Part shown: one piece after another, positions 1 to 7,047 of the stretch
Layout of the letters: every line of letters begins with the position of its first letter
Numbering within the stretch: position 1 is the first letter of the stretch
NCBI GenBank assembly: GCA_023356515.1
Contig: JAKQYG010000023.1
Coordinates: 7,018-18,399, forward strand
Direction of reading: 5' to 3'
DNA from: Trichodesmium sp. MAG_R04
GTDB taxonomy: Bacteria > Cyanobacteriota > Cyanobacteriia > Cyanobacteriales > Microcoleaceae
DNA length: 11,382 nt
Notes under the pieces: generated by a model
The model's input: only the letters and a program-made list of their open reading frames with translations
The model's database searches: none
What the model was told of the DNA's origin: nothing
Program-made: the position numbers and the translations under genes

Positions 1-117
1 TTTTGTATTTACTGGAGAGTGGGGTCAGACTGCTTCATTTATCTAAATGTTGGCGAAAGACCTGCCCTGTCTAGTAAGACCAGCGTCGGGAGGATGTCAA
101 TTAATAGACTGCTCTGA
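1..117 (+). other. possible 3' end of a gene that starts outside the window
   Basis: The first plus-strand frame is open from base 1 to a TGA at 115-117, giving 38 residues with a Lys/Arg/Ser-rich end (about GERPALSSKTSVGR near the middle). It has no start in the window. It could be the tail of a mobile-element protein such as a TnpB-like nuclease, because a bulged hairpin of the kind found at IS200/IS605 ends follows at 242-272. The other two plus frames also stay open for a while, so the frame choice is not secure. I do not recognise a family, and this may be non-coding. Confidence 0.2.
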
Positions 118-481
118 AAAAATATATACTTCTAACTTCAAAAAAACTGACATGTTAACGCAGTCTTTAGACCACAATTTTAGTTAAGAAAAGCCTGATA
201 TATTATAGGTTTTAGTGATACTTATTTGTAGTTGTTAAAACCGAATTAGGTATTATGTGAAATACTAATTCGAGCTTGCAGATAATAATGATTGATTTAC
301 TCATAAAGCTGACTCAATCATTTTCTCTGTTCCTCTTAAAGTATATTTGGAGATAGCTTCCGGTAAAGCAGGGAGGAAAAAGAGTTTAACTTTTTTGGCG
401 GAGTGTAGGGTTTCAGATTTAGATAGGCTTCCTCCCTATGATATTAGAGTTTTCTTAAAAATGTATCCATTATTTAATCAC
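118..481. other. gene-poor stretch with hairpin and possible coding remnants
   Basis: No gene with a convincing start is visible. The stretch holds the hairpin at 242-272 and a 9-bp inverted repeat, AGGGAGGAA at 370-378 with TTCCTCCCT at 429-437. Two overlapping open stretches lack starts: a plus-strand one ending at the TGA 487-489, open from about 294, and a minus-strand one from 435 to a TGA at 301-303, whose translation ends in EAISKYTLRGTEKMIESAL. At most one of these can be a true remnant. Confidence 0.4.
242..272. repeat. hairpin with one bulged base
   Basis: The arms CGAATTAG-G-TATT (242-254) and AATACTAATTCG (261-272) pair over 12 bp, leaving one unpaired G and a 6-base loop. No T-run follows, so it is not a classical intrinsic terminator. 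A stem with a single bulge near the end of a mobile element resembles the subterminal hairpins recognised by IS200/IS605 (HUH) transposases; that reading is inference. Confidence 0.45.
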
Positions 482-1261
482 TTAGTTTGAAATCTTTTTT
501 CCTATATAGAAAACATAGCCATAAAAGTCTTTATATTTATCGTAGAATTTGGCTTCATGCCGTTTATTTTCTACGAGTTCTTCGGCAGTTTTATTGCCTA
601 CATATTTTTGCAAAAATTTTTCCTGTGCAGAAACTTGCGGAGCATAAAAATATTCAGTCCAACAATTTTCAGGCATTACAAAAGTAGCAATTGGAATGTA
701 CCCTGCTTTTTGCATTTGTGTCACTTTATTTGGAATAGTATCTATTTCTGGATATTCATTATTCCAAAAATCGTTAATTTCTACAGGTCGTTCTTGAGTA
801 AACCATGATGCTTCTGAGACTGTAAGGAAAGCTCCTTTCTTCAAAAACTTATACCATTCATTTATACCTCGTTCAAATCCAATATTATATATCGCTCCTT
901 CTGACCAGATTAAGTCTAATTCTTCATTTTGAAAAGGAAGGTTATCCATTGAAGCGACAATACCATTCACTCTATTTTGGAGATTCAATTTATGACTATT
1001 AATATTGAATATATCTATAAAGATGGGAGACAGATCCATGGCTGTAATATTCCCTGACGTATTATTAGCTATTGCCATCGTCTGAGCACCAGTTCCACAA
1101 CCTATATCAGCAATTTTTGATTCATCTGTCAGATTATCAATAAAGCTTAAAGCTTTAATAGTTACTTCAGGACTCCCAGGTCCTTGTCGTTCTATAGTCG
1201 AATAATATTCATAGATTAATCTCAAATCACACTCATGAATGGATTTATTTTCATCACTCAT
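482..1261 (-). CDS. class I SAM-dependent methyltransferase, probably acquired
   Basis: This 259-residue protein has a Rossmann-fold methyltransferase core. Motif I is IADIGCGTGAQT (50-61), the acidic residue ending strand 2 is probably D76 (in AMDLS), and D106 in SMDNLPF plus DLIWSEGAIYN (116-126) form motifs II-III. The family is cytosolic and transfers a methyl group from S-adenosylmethionine; the substrate cannot be read from sequence. From memory, the N-terminus with ERQGPGSPEVT (24-34), the IWSEGAIYNIGFERG stretch and the PENCW motif closely resemble a methyltransferase group common in Bacteroidetes and Firmicutes, so lateral transfer is likely. The ATG at 1261 is used; the Shine-Dalgarno upstream is weak. 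The gene is isolated, with about 190 bp of spacer to the next minus-strand gene. I am sure of the fold and unsure of the substrate. Confidence 0.9.
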   Translation of the reverse strand: MSDENKSIHECDLRLIYEYYSTIERQGPGSPEVTIKALSFIDNLTDESKIADIGCGTGAQTMAIANNTSGNITAMDLSPIFIDIFNINSHKLNLQNRVNGIVASMDNLPFQNEELDLIWSEGAIYNIGFERGINEWYKFLKKGAFLTVSEASWFTQERPVEINDFWNNEYPEIDTIPNKVTQMQKAGYIPIATFVMPENCWTEYFYAPQVSAQEKFLQKYVGNKTAEELVENKRHEAKFYDKYKDFYGYVFYIGKKISN

Positions 1262-1355
1262 GTTTTTTCGTTATTTTGTCTAAACATTTTTGTACACATT
1301 CACCTATTAGCTTTCAGCTATCAATGGATAATGAACTAATAGTTAGTAACTGGAT

Positions 1356-1396
1356 ACTGGATAATGAAAACTATCTCTAATTATCAATTATCCAGT
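1356..1396. repeat. short inverted repeat in spacer
   Basis: ACTGGATAAT (1356-1365) is an exact inverted match to ATTATCCAGT (1387-1396), with a 21-base loop. The spacer around it is built from related words (TGGATAATGA, TAACTGGATACTGG), as in low-complexity cyanobacterial spacers. Without a T-run it is not a clear terminator, although it lies just downstream of the isomerase gene on its strand. Confidence 0.4.
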
Positions 1397-1451
1397 GGTA
1401 CTGGAGATACTTTAAACGTCTAGGGATTTATTATTAATCATCAATTAACAT

Positions 1452-2216
1452 TTACTCATTTACGTGGAGAGTAATTTTTTGATTTTCCAGCTTCTCCATT
1501 ATCCAACGGTCAAATAATTCATTGTGTAACTTTTTCTTGATTTCAGGATTATCTAAAGAAGCACCTTGTAACTGCTCTAGTCGAAATATACTCCAAAATT
1601 TATCTGTTTTAAATGGTCCTAAAATGCCTCCAGGATTAGCAGAATTAACTGCATTTCTTAAATCTTCTGGCAAACTAGCTAAACTAACTTTACCCATAAA
1701 GCCATTAAAATTTTTATCATTTGTGACGGAATGTTCTTTAGCTAAATCTTCAAATTTTCCCCCATCTTCTACAATTTTTCTATGTACAGCATCTGCTAAT
1801 TCTTTATCCTGGACGACAATTCTAGATAAAATTACATAATCTAGACCTGCTTTACGCTCATTAAAATATTCTTCTATTTTTTCTGAAGTAATAGAATCTT
1901 TTAATTGCTTCAGTCTAAAAGAATTTACTATTTGTGATTCTAAAGCATTATAATTAATTCTATTTTGTTTTAACCATTCTTGAAATTTTTGTTGGTCTTC
2001 CAGTTTTCTTTGCAATCTAAAATCAATAATAGCCTGTTGAATAACTGCTGTATCTACATTTATATCTTCCCTAGATTGCAATTCTTTTTCTATCACATAT
2101 TGAGTTACAATTTCTGTGACAAAAGATTGTAACTTTCCAGAAGCTTGCAAATATTTTAAACTTTGTCCCCATGATAATTGTTCTGCACCGATTGTTAATA
2201 GTGGTTTAGATTCCAT
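1452..2216 (-). CDS. PpiC/parvulin-type peptidyl-prolyl isomerase, no signal peptide
   Basis: This 254-residue protein has a SurA/PpiC-like layout. A mainly helical N-terminal region (about 15-120, rich in Gln, Lys and Glu) would act as chaperone or oligomerisation part. A parvulin domain follows at about 126-216: VILSRIVVQDKELA, the GGKFEDLAKEHSV segment (152-164), a degenerate G-x-MGKVSLASLP loop and GGILGPFKT (196-204). Parvulins catalyse cis-trans isomerisation at prolyl bonds. No signal peptide or membrane segment is visible, so the protein is either cytosolic or exported by an unrecognised route. In cyanobacteria such isomerases often sit beside peptide-exporting ABC transporter and HlyD genes; neither is present here. 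ATG 2216 has an AAAGGG site at 2230-2235, 13 bases upstream. The family is well supported; the biological partner is unknown. Confidence 0.88.
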   Translation of the reverse strand: MESKPLLTIGAEQLSWGQSLKYLQASGKLQSFVTEIVTQYVIEKELQSREDINVDTAVIQQAIIDFRLQRKLEDQQKFQEWLKQNRINYNALESQIVNSFRLKQLKDSITSEKIEEYFNERKAGLDYVILSRIVVQDKELADAVHRKIVEDGGKFEDLAKEHSVTNDKNFNGFMGKVSLASLPEDLRNAVNSANPGGILGPFKTDKFWSIFRLEQLQGASLDNPEIKKKLHNELFDRWIMEKLENQKITLHVNE

Positions 2217-2355
2217 TGGTAAAATTCTGCCCTTTACTAATATGTTTATTTACATACAAATTTTAGTCTATCCTAATTCATATTCAAAATTTGATTCAAG
2301 CAACTTTAATTATAAGTTATATAGCAATCGTAAATGATATTAGAGGAAGTATTAT

Positions 2356-2439
2356 ACAGTAGATTTCGGGCAAATGATGTAAAGGGTAAATGCTAAAAAT
2401 TACTTGGTGTGAGATTTTGTCCACCTGGGTGTACCTAAT
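2356..2439. repeat. dispersed intergenic repeat, degenerate copy 1
   Basis: This segment aligns without gaps through most of its length to 7117-7202. Both share ACAG-(C/T)-AGAT, then GCAAATGA, GTAAATG, a TTGTCC/TTGCCC core and the end TGTACCT-(A/C)-AT. In the part starting at GCAAATGA, 30 of the first 40 aligned bases agree. The left terminal repeat is decayed here (ATGATGTAAA instead of ATGAGGTACA). It ends 26 bp beyond the stop of the neighbouring minus-strand gene. Confidence 0.6.
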
Positions 2440-2465
2440 AAAAAATGACAATGGAAAGGGCTATA

Positions 2466-3263
2466 TTAAGTAATTCTCATTACTATATAATACCAAACTA
2501 TAGCTAATAGAATTGCAGCGATCGCTCCAATTAAAGTATTTATAATATTTACTATTTCATTTGTTAACCATTCAAACTCAGACTGCATAGTTGCCCCAAT
2601 TACACTTTCCAAATTAGTAGCTATAAACGCTGCAATAACACAAAATACTATTCCTATCAAATCAATTAAACCTACAGTCCAACCAAGACAGGCGATCGCA
2701 AAAGAAGCAACAATACCTGCTAAAGTACCCTCTAAACTAATAGCTCCCTCGGTTCCCCGTGGCACTGGTTGTAGAGTTGTAATTAAAAAAGTCTGCTTAC
2801 CATAAGCTTTCCCTACCTCGCTAGCACAAGTATCAGAAAGCTTGGTGCTAAAACTAGCTACATAACCTAACATTAGCAAGAATGGTAAATTTTCTATATG
2901 TGGATATTTCGGGTATAATGAGACAATTACCCAAACTCCTACAGCACAAATAGCAGCAGTCAAAGCCGAACCCCAAACATTTTCTGGCCCTCTAGCCCCT
3001 TCCCGCTTTTCTGCAATTCCGGCTGCTTGCTTTTCGGCCATTCCAATGCGAGTCACCCCAGAACCCACTAAAAAATAAAACACTACTACTGCATATCCAG
3101 ACCAACCTAAACTACCCCAAATTAAAACTCCCAGTATCCAAGCATGAACTATTCCCCCTAGAGTTAATAATTTTTTTGGGGCAAAATAAACTAGACTAAG
3201 TAAAATAGTATTTAAAATTATAGCTACTAACCAGGGATTCACAAAATTAATATTAGATAACAT
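2466..3263 (-). CDS. DUF92/TIGR00297 membrane protein, VTE6-like
   Basis: This 265-residue integral membrane protein of the DUF92 family has about six to seven hydrophobic segments (near 11-28, 38-67, 98-116, 125-140, 181-217 and 241-262). Conserved blocks are KREGARGPENVWGSA (86-100), FSTKLSDTCASEVGKAYG (138-155), VPRGTEGAISLEGTLAG (167-183) and ESVIGATMQ (219-227). The polar, Gly/Ser/Asp-rich blocks are the likely active site facing one side of the membrane. Plant VTE6 of this family is a phytyl-phosphate kinase that returns phytol from chlorophyll breakdown to phytyl diphosphate for tocopherol and phylloquinone; the same role is inferred here. Length is normal and there is no frame damage. 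It starts with ATG at 3263 and is divergent from the VOC gene across 87 bp, which must hold both promoters. Two HIP1 octamers lie inside. Confidence 0.88.
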   Translation of the reverse strand: MLSNINFVNPWLVAIILNTILLSLVYFAPKKLLTLGGIVHAWILGVLIWGSLGWSGYAVVVFYFLVGSGVTRIGMAEKQAAGIAEKREGARGPENVWGSALTAAICAVGVWVIVSLYPKYPHIENLPFLLMLGYVASFSTKLSDTCASEVGKAYGKQTFLITTLQPVPRGTEGAISLEGTLAGIVASFAIACLGWTVGLIDLIGIVFCVIAAFIATNLESVIGATMQSEFEWLTNEIVNIINTLIGAIAAILLAIVWYYIVMRIT

Positions 3264-3350
3264 TATATCTACTCACTGAAAACATCTATTCTAATTTTAG
3301 CTTGATGTTTGCCCTAGAAAATAATATTTATATATTACAAGGAAATAACT

Positions 3351-3788
3351 ATGAATCAAGTTATTTTTCATTTAGCCTTTCCTGTCAATAATATTGCCAA
3401 AACAAAAGAATTCTATGGCAATGGTTTAGGTTGTGAAGTTGGGCGAGAATCTCGAAATTCAGTAATTTTAAATCTTTATGGCAATCAAATTGTTGCGCAT
3501 GTTGCTAAAGAAACTTTAGAACCACAAAAAGGAATTTATCCCAGACATTTTGGTTTAGTTTTTAGTCGAGAAAGTGACTGGGAAACTTTATTGGAACGTG
3601 CTGAAAAAAATCAATTAAAATTCTATCATCAACCTAAGCGGAGGTTTACAAATTCTCCTTTGGAACATCGTACCTTTTTCCTAGAAGACCCATTTCATAA
3701 TTTGCTAGAATTCAAATATTATTGTCATCAAGAAGCCATCTTCGGCTGTAATGACCATAAAGAAGTTGGCGATGTTATAGCAGTTTAG
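3351..3788 (+). CDS. VOC-fold (glyoxalase/bleomycin-resistance superfamily) protein
   Basis: This 145-residue cytosolic protein contains the paired beta-alpha-beta-beta-beta modules of the vicinal oxygen chelate fold. The first module opens with IFHLAFPVNNIAKTKEFYGN and the second with RHFGLVFSRESDW. Likely metal ligands are H7, H66 and E120 (in FHNLLEFKYY), the usual H/H/E arrangement; H50 or Q46 could be a fourth. Family members include dioxygenases, glyoxalase I, epimerases and antibiotic-binding proteins, so the reaction cannot be assigned. The end of the second module (DPFHNLLEFKYYCH) is shared with ring-cleaving dioxygenase-like members. A good ribosome-binding site AAGGA (3339-3343) lies 7 bases before the ATG. 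It shares a spacer with the divergent DUF92 gene, which hints at common control but does not prove it. Confidence 0.85.
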   Translation: MNQVIFHLAFPVNNIAKTKEFYGNGLGCEVGRESRNSVILNLYGNQIVAHVAKETLEPQKGIYPRHFGLVFSRESDWETLLERAEKNQLKFYHQPKRRFTNSPLEHRTFFLEDPFHNLLEFKYYCHQEAIFGCNDHKEVGDVIAV

Positions 3789-3932
3789 AGGTTTTTGCAG
3801 TTTATGATAAGTTTATTAACAGTAAGACTACTTTAGGGAATTTGCGAAAATAGCCAGAATAAAGAACAAGAATTATTGAATTTTAAACTCTTAATTAAAC
3901 AAATTGTATTTGGAATGTAATTGTTTCAACTT

Positions 3933-4562
3933 CTACCGTATAAATTCATAATTACGTTTTGATTTACACTCTACTTTCAGTTCCTCAACAATTACTTTCA
4001 AAACCTTTTCATCTGATACCATCCAACCATGAAGGAAAACATCTATTTTGATATCTTTACCCACTGGTACTTGAGAACTTCTAGGGGGTAAAATCATAGC
4101 ATCATAAGGAGTCCAGATTGAGGTAAAATTCACCTGATCTAACAAAGCAATATCCTGATTTATATCTTGCAGAAAAAGACTTTTAGGACGCATTTGAATT
4201 GCTGCTGGTAAACCTAAAGCGTAACCTGTTAATGTGCCATTATGAGGAGAAGAAATAGTAATAAAACTTTCTACTTTATCAATACCTCCTAATCTTTGAA
4301 CATAATAACGACTTACTATTCCTCCCATACTAAAACCTATTAAATCAAAGGGTTGATTAGGTGGAAATGTTTGATCTACATAATTCGCTACTTGTTCGGC
4401 TAATTTGTCTAAACCTAAAATACCGTAATTAGGAATTAAGTTAAGAGAGTATACTTCCCATCCTAATTTTTTTAGGTATCGAGACATTTTATCAAATATT
4501 CTTATAGTGTCAAAAATTCCATGAATTAATAATACTGGATTAGGTTTTTTTAAACTTTCCAT
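3933..4562 (-). CDS. small alpha/beta hydrolase, triacylglycerol lipase-like
   Basis: This 209-residue protein has the compact EstA/LipA-type lipase fold. The oxyanion motif is HGIFD (14-18), preceded by the strand PVLLI; the nucleophile elbow is GFSMGG with S78; D154 (PYDAMILPP) and H178 (FLHGWMVSD) complete a plausible triad. The ISSPHNGT stretch after the elbow is characteristic of lipases that act on acyl esters. No signal peptide is present, so it probably acts on internal lipids or esters; the substrate is unknown. I chose the ATG at 4562. The frame can be extended 7 codons to a TTG at 4583, but no ribosome-binding site precedes it and the homologous region begins right after the ATG. 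It converges with the VOC gene across 144 bp in which I see no strong terminator. Confidence 0.85.
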   Translation of the reverse strand: MESLKKPNPVLLIHGIFDTIRIFDKMSRYLKKLGWEVYSLNLIPNYGILGLDKLAEQVANYVDQTFPPNQPFDLIGFSMGGIVSRYYVQRLGGIDKVESFITISSPHNGTLTGYALGLPAAIQMRPKSLFLQDINQDIALLDQVNFTSIWTPYDAMILPPRSSQVPVGKDIKIDVFLHGWMVSDEKVLKVIVEELKVECKSKRNYEFIR

Positions 4563-4831
4563 ATATTTCTTTTTAAATATCAAGTTAAAACAAACTGCAA
4601 GGTTTACAAAAGAGGGGTTTAAAGTTTGTCAGCATAAGATGTATGAGTGCCAAAATTAGGAAAGCTGAAAATTGTATGGCCAAGGAAACTACCATTAGCT
4701 CTATCATCAGCATGTAAAGTTTTATGAAGAAATATGGATAAAAGTTGCACTATCTCATAGACTGATTCTATCAGTATTAAGCTCCCAGCAAAGCAATACT
4801 AGAAAAAAATCATTATTAGGAGATAAAAATC
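4563..4831. promoter_or_regulatory. divergent spacer with small palindrome and weak promoter
   Basis: This 269-bp spacer separates the divergent hydrolase and membrane-anchored protein genes. TTGCAC (4745-4750) followed 18 bases later by TATCAG (4769-4774) is a weak plus-strand promoter candidate. The palindrome ACTGAT-TCT-ATCAGT (4761-4775) overlaps its -10 box and could be an operator. Nothing else is recognisable. Confidence 0.25.
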
Positions 4832-5266
4832 ATGTTAGCCTTTATAGGAGGATTATTTGCCGGAATTTTCGGTATTTTGCCTTTTTCAAAAAAGTCAGAG
4901 TATATATTAGAATTTGATAAGATTGAGGGAACCAATACCCCCAAGCAAGAATCAACTCAAGCTAATGTAGTAGCAGCATCTACAAAAACAGAAACTAAAC
5001 CTCAACCTGCTCAACCTGCTAGTTCTGAAAATTTAAAAGAGGCAAAAGCTGAACTCACTGATGCTAAAAAAGAAGCTAAATCTACTACTCCTCAAAAAGC
5101 AATACCACAACCTGTGGAAACAAATGATACAACTTCTCAGAAACCAGAAGAGTTAGTATCATTTGCTTCTAGGCCTCTGACCCCCATAACTACTGCCAAA
5201 CGTCGTCCTGGTCGTAGCATTAAGAGTTTTTCTGATCTAACTAAAGGTATGAACTTACCAAGATAG
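4832..5266 (+). CDS. small membrane-anchored protein with Lys/Ala/Thr/Pro-rich region and basic tail
   Basis: No characterised function is recognised. The 144-residue protein starts with a hydrophobic stretch, LAFIGGLFAGIFGILPF (2-18), ended by KK and best read as a membrane anchor with the rest on the cytoplasmic side. A short ordered piece (EYILEFDKIEG, 23-33) follows, then a disordered Lys/Ala/Thr/Gln/Pro-rich region (about 34-108), with a charged possible short helix at 67-84. The C-terminus (RPLTPITTAKRRPGRSI, 114-130, then KSFSDLTKGM) is basic and looks conserved. From memory, similar RRPG-type tails end other small cyanobacterial proteins, which suggests an interaction motif. It has a strong site, AGGAG (4818-4822), 9 bases before the ATG. 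It converges with the TPR gene. The coding call is well supported by start signal and composition. Confidence 0.75.
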   Translation: MLAFIGGLFAGIFGILPFSKKSEYILEFDKIEGTNTPKQESTQANVVAASTKTETKPQPAQPASSENLKEAKAELTDAKKEAKSTTPQKAIPQPVETNDTTSQKPEELVSFASRPLTPITTAKRRPGRSIKSFSDLTKGMNLPR

Positions 5267-5350
5267 TCTTGTATGCGAAAAGCTAGGGTCAATATTCCCA
5301 ACCCCCACGAATAAAGTCTTCCTCTTAAATTAGTTTTATGAAGCAGTATG

Positions 5351-6457
5351 TCAAGTTTTTAAGAAAACTAAGCTACTATATAGCTGAAATGCTGGGTCCC
5401 ACATTGTCTCTATTTTACGGGGTATATCAATGTGAGACTTGAGGTGACTTAATAGTTGGGTATAATCTCGACAAGTCACTTCTCCAAAGGGAGTAAAATC
5501 TGACCAAGTTTGCACTTTACCTAATTTTTGATCGATAATATTTACTAACTCATTCCATTTACCTCTATTAGTTGTTTGTAGCCTTAATAGGGATTGCTCT
5601 TGAGTCTGAATATTAAGAGTAATTCCTTTTTGATGTTGATAATTTTGGTCACAGAATCTAATAATACTACGACGACTAGGAATGTGTAAATCTAATATAT
5701 TTGCATAATCTTGAGTCATTTTTTTATGACGAATTTTTTGGGAACGTCGCCGAGGATCGTAATCCATTACATTCATAAAAATAGGTAATAATCCTTTAAC
5801 TTTTGTTACTACTTCTGACCAGTCAAAATTTAAATTCCCCATTTGATCTTGCTCATTTAAACAAACAATATTTGCTTGGGGAGAAATAGATTGAAAATAT
5901 TGCACTCTAAAAATATGTATCTTTTCAATATCTGATATTTTTGCCCAAAATACAGGAATACCAGTTTTGAGCATTTCTTGGCCATAAACCTTTAATTCTC
6001 CAATTGCTCCCAGTCGATAAATTCGCCAACCTCTATTTTGTAATTGCATTCTGGCAGAATAAGGGTCAATTTTCATAATTTTTGCCAGATTTTTAATTGC
6101 TTCCTGTTTGTTTTCTTTGCTAACTGGTTCAATAATAAGTAATCCTGGTTCTATATTTTTAGGATGAGATTTGGCAGTAGCGATCGCTTGTTGTTGGCGA
6201 TTTTTTTCTATATTTTCTATTCTTTGTAAACCTTGACGTGCTTGTATAACTACTTGTGGGTTTGTTGCATTTTTCAGTAATTTTCGATAGAATTTTTCTG
6301 CTGATTTTAGTTTATCTATCTCTTCATGCCATTGACCAATATATAGTTGCACCCACGGATTTTGAGGATATTCTTTTTGTAATTTTTTTAGTAGCTTAGC
6401 TGCCTGTCCATAATTTTTTTCTTCTAGCAGAGTAGCAACTTCTTTAATTTCTTTCAT
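5351..6457 (-). CDS. TPR-containing protein with unassigned C-terminal region
   Basis: This 368-residue, probably cytosolic protein begins with about two tetratricopeptide-like helical repeats (residues 1-82), including NYGQAAKLLKKLQKEYPQNP and KLKSAEKFYRKLLKNATNP. A linker (84-103) leads to a compact segment PGLLIIEPVSKENK...DPYSARMQLQNRGWRIYRLG (104-150), then to a long region without a family I can name. Noticeable pieces are GIPVFWAKISDIEKIHIFRVQ (166-186), MDYDPRRRSQK (231-241), an LDLHIPSRRSIIRFCDQNY stretch (256-274) and WSDFTPFGEVTCRDYTQL (318-335). It is probably a conserved cyanobacterial protein using the TPRs to bind a partner. ATG 6457 is preferred: AGGA at 6470-6473 precedes it by 12 bases and the TPR starts at once. 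The frame can be extended 35 codons to a TTG at 6562, but that part lacks TPR character and runs into repeat DNA. Confidence 0.8.
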   Translation of the reverse strand: MKEIKEVATLLEEKNYGQAAKLLKKLQKEYPQNPWVQLYIGQWHEEIDKLKSAEKFYRKLLKNATNPQVVIQARQGLQRIENIEKNRQQQAIATAKSHPKNIEPGLLIIEPVSKENKQEAIKNLAKIMKIDPYSARMQLQNRGWRIYRLGAIGELKVYGQEMLKTGIPVFWAKISDIEKIHIFRVQYFQSISPQANIVCLNEQDQMGNLNFDWSEVVTKVKGLLPIFMNVMDYDPRRRSQKIRHKKMTQDYANILDLHIPSRRSIIRFCDQNYQHQKGITLNIQTQEQSLLRLQTTNRGKWNELVNIIDQKLGKVQTWSDFTPFGEVTCRDYTQLLSHLKSHIDIPRKIETMWDPAFQLYSSLVFLKT

Positions 6458-6555
6458 ATATAATAATCGTCCTATTTTAGCTGCTACAAAATATTTCGGA
6501 GTTCTTAGTTCACAGTAAATATAATCCCTACCTAGTATAACATTGGACGGAAAAG

Positions 6556-6661
6556 ATACCAAATGCTTTCTTATGTAACATCATATGGTTACTTAAAAAA
6601 ATAACTCCAAAGGGTTTAGAGATGAATTTAAGAAAGTACTTTTGATAACCGTATTTGGTAT
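6556..6661. repeat. inverted ATACCAAAT / ATTTGGTAT pair
   Basis: ATACCAAAT (6556-6564) and ATTTGGTAT (6653-6661) are exact inverted copies enclosing about 90 bp. A further direct copy, GGATTTGGTATAAT, lies at 6746-6759, and TTTTTGGTATAAG at 6968-6980. The copies read TGGTAT(A/G)A on the plus strand, which also looks like an extended -10 promoter box, best in TGGTATAAT at 6751-6759. Whether this is a small element or a reused motif is open. Confidence 0.35.
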
Positions 6662-6782
6662 GATTTTAAATTCGCCTAGTGTCAGAGAGTATCAACAAAC
6701 CCTAAATAAGGGGTTAGGCGATGGGGTAATCCTGCTTTTATACCCGGATTTGGTATAATACTTTCGTTTAGAAACTATTGAA

Positions 6783-7035
6783 CCCACATTCCGCACTTCT
6801 TAAAATGAAATTGATAAGTTTTATTAATCTATCGCCCCGAATGCTCTCCCTGAAAGCCTTATAGCTATGAGCATCGATTTTTACTATTATAAAGAACCAT
6901 AACTCATTTTCTCATAAGAAATTAGTTATTGATAAATTTTATTGATACTAAGTTCTATAAATCAAGGTTTTTGGTATAAGTCTATTTGAAAATGTAAATA
7001 TACATAAAGATATATGAAGATCTGCGGAATGTCGG
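6783..7035. mobile_element. MITE-like element, 253 bp, with terminal inverted repeats
   Basis: The left end CCCACATTCCGCACTTCTT (6783-6801) is an inverted match to 7017-7035, with 16 of 19 positions agreeing, including an uninterrupted 10-bp core (ACATTCCGCA at 6786-6795 and TGCGGAATGT at 7023-7032). The element is flanked on both sides by ATTGAA (6777-6782 and 7036-7041), a candidate target-site duplication lying exactly against the ends. It is too short for a transposase and has no open frame, so it would be non-autonomous and mobilised in trans. Inside, ATTGATAA-n-TTTTATT-n-AT occurs twice as a direct repeat (6810-6828 and 6928-6946, 17 of 19 identical). The parent IS family is not certain. 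Confidence 0.65.
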
Positions 7036-7047
7036 ATTGAAACAAAA

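Noticed and set aside
487..808. Two plus-strand frames opposite the methyltransferase
   Set aside because: They lie wholly antisense to a gene with clear methyltransferase motifs and show Phe/Ile/Tyr-rich composition without any domain.
1522..1839. Plus-strand 105-codon frame opposite the isomerase
   Set aside because: Antisense shadow of the parvulin domain, Ser/Leu-rich, with no supporting start signal.
4563..4583. Seven-codon extension of the hydrolase to a TTG
   Set aside because: No ribosome-binding site precedes it, and the conserved region begins just after the internal ATG.
6458..6562. 35-codon N-terminal extension of the TPR protein to a TTG
   Set aside because: The extension starts in repeat DNA at a TTG with no ribosome-binding site. 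The ATG at 6457 has AGGA upstream and begins directly with the TPR region.
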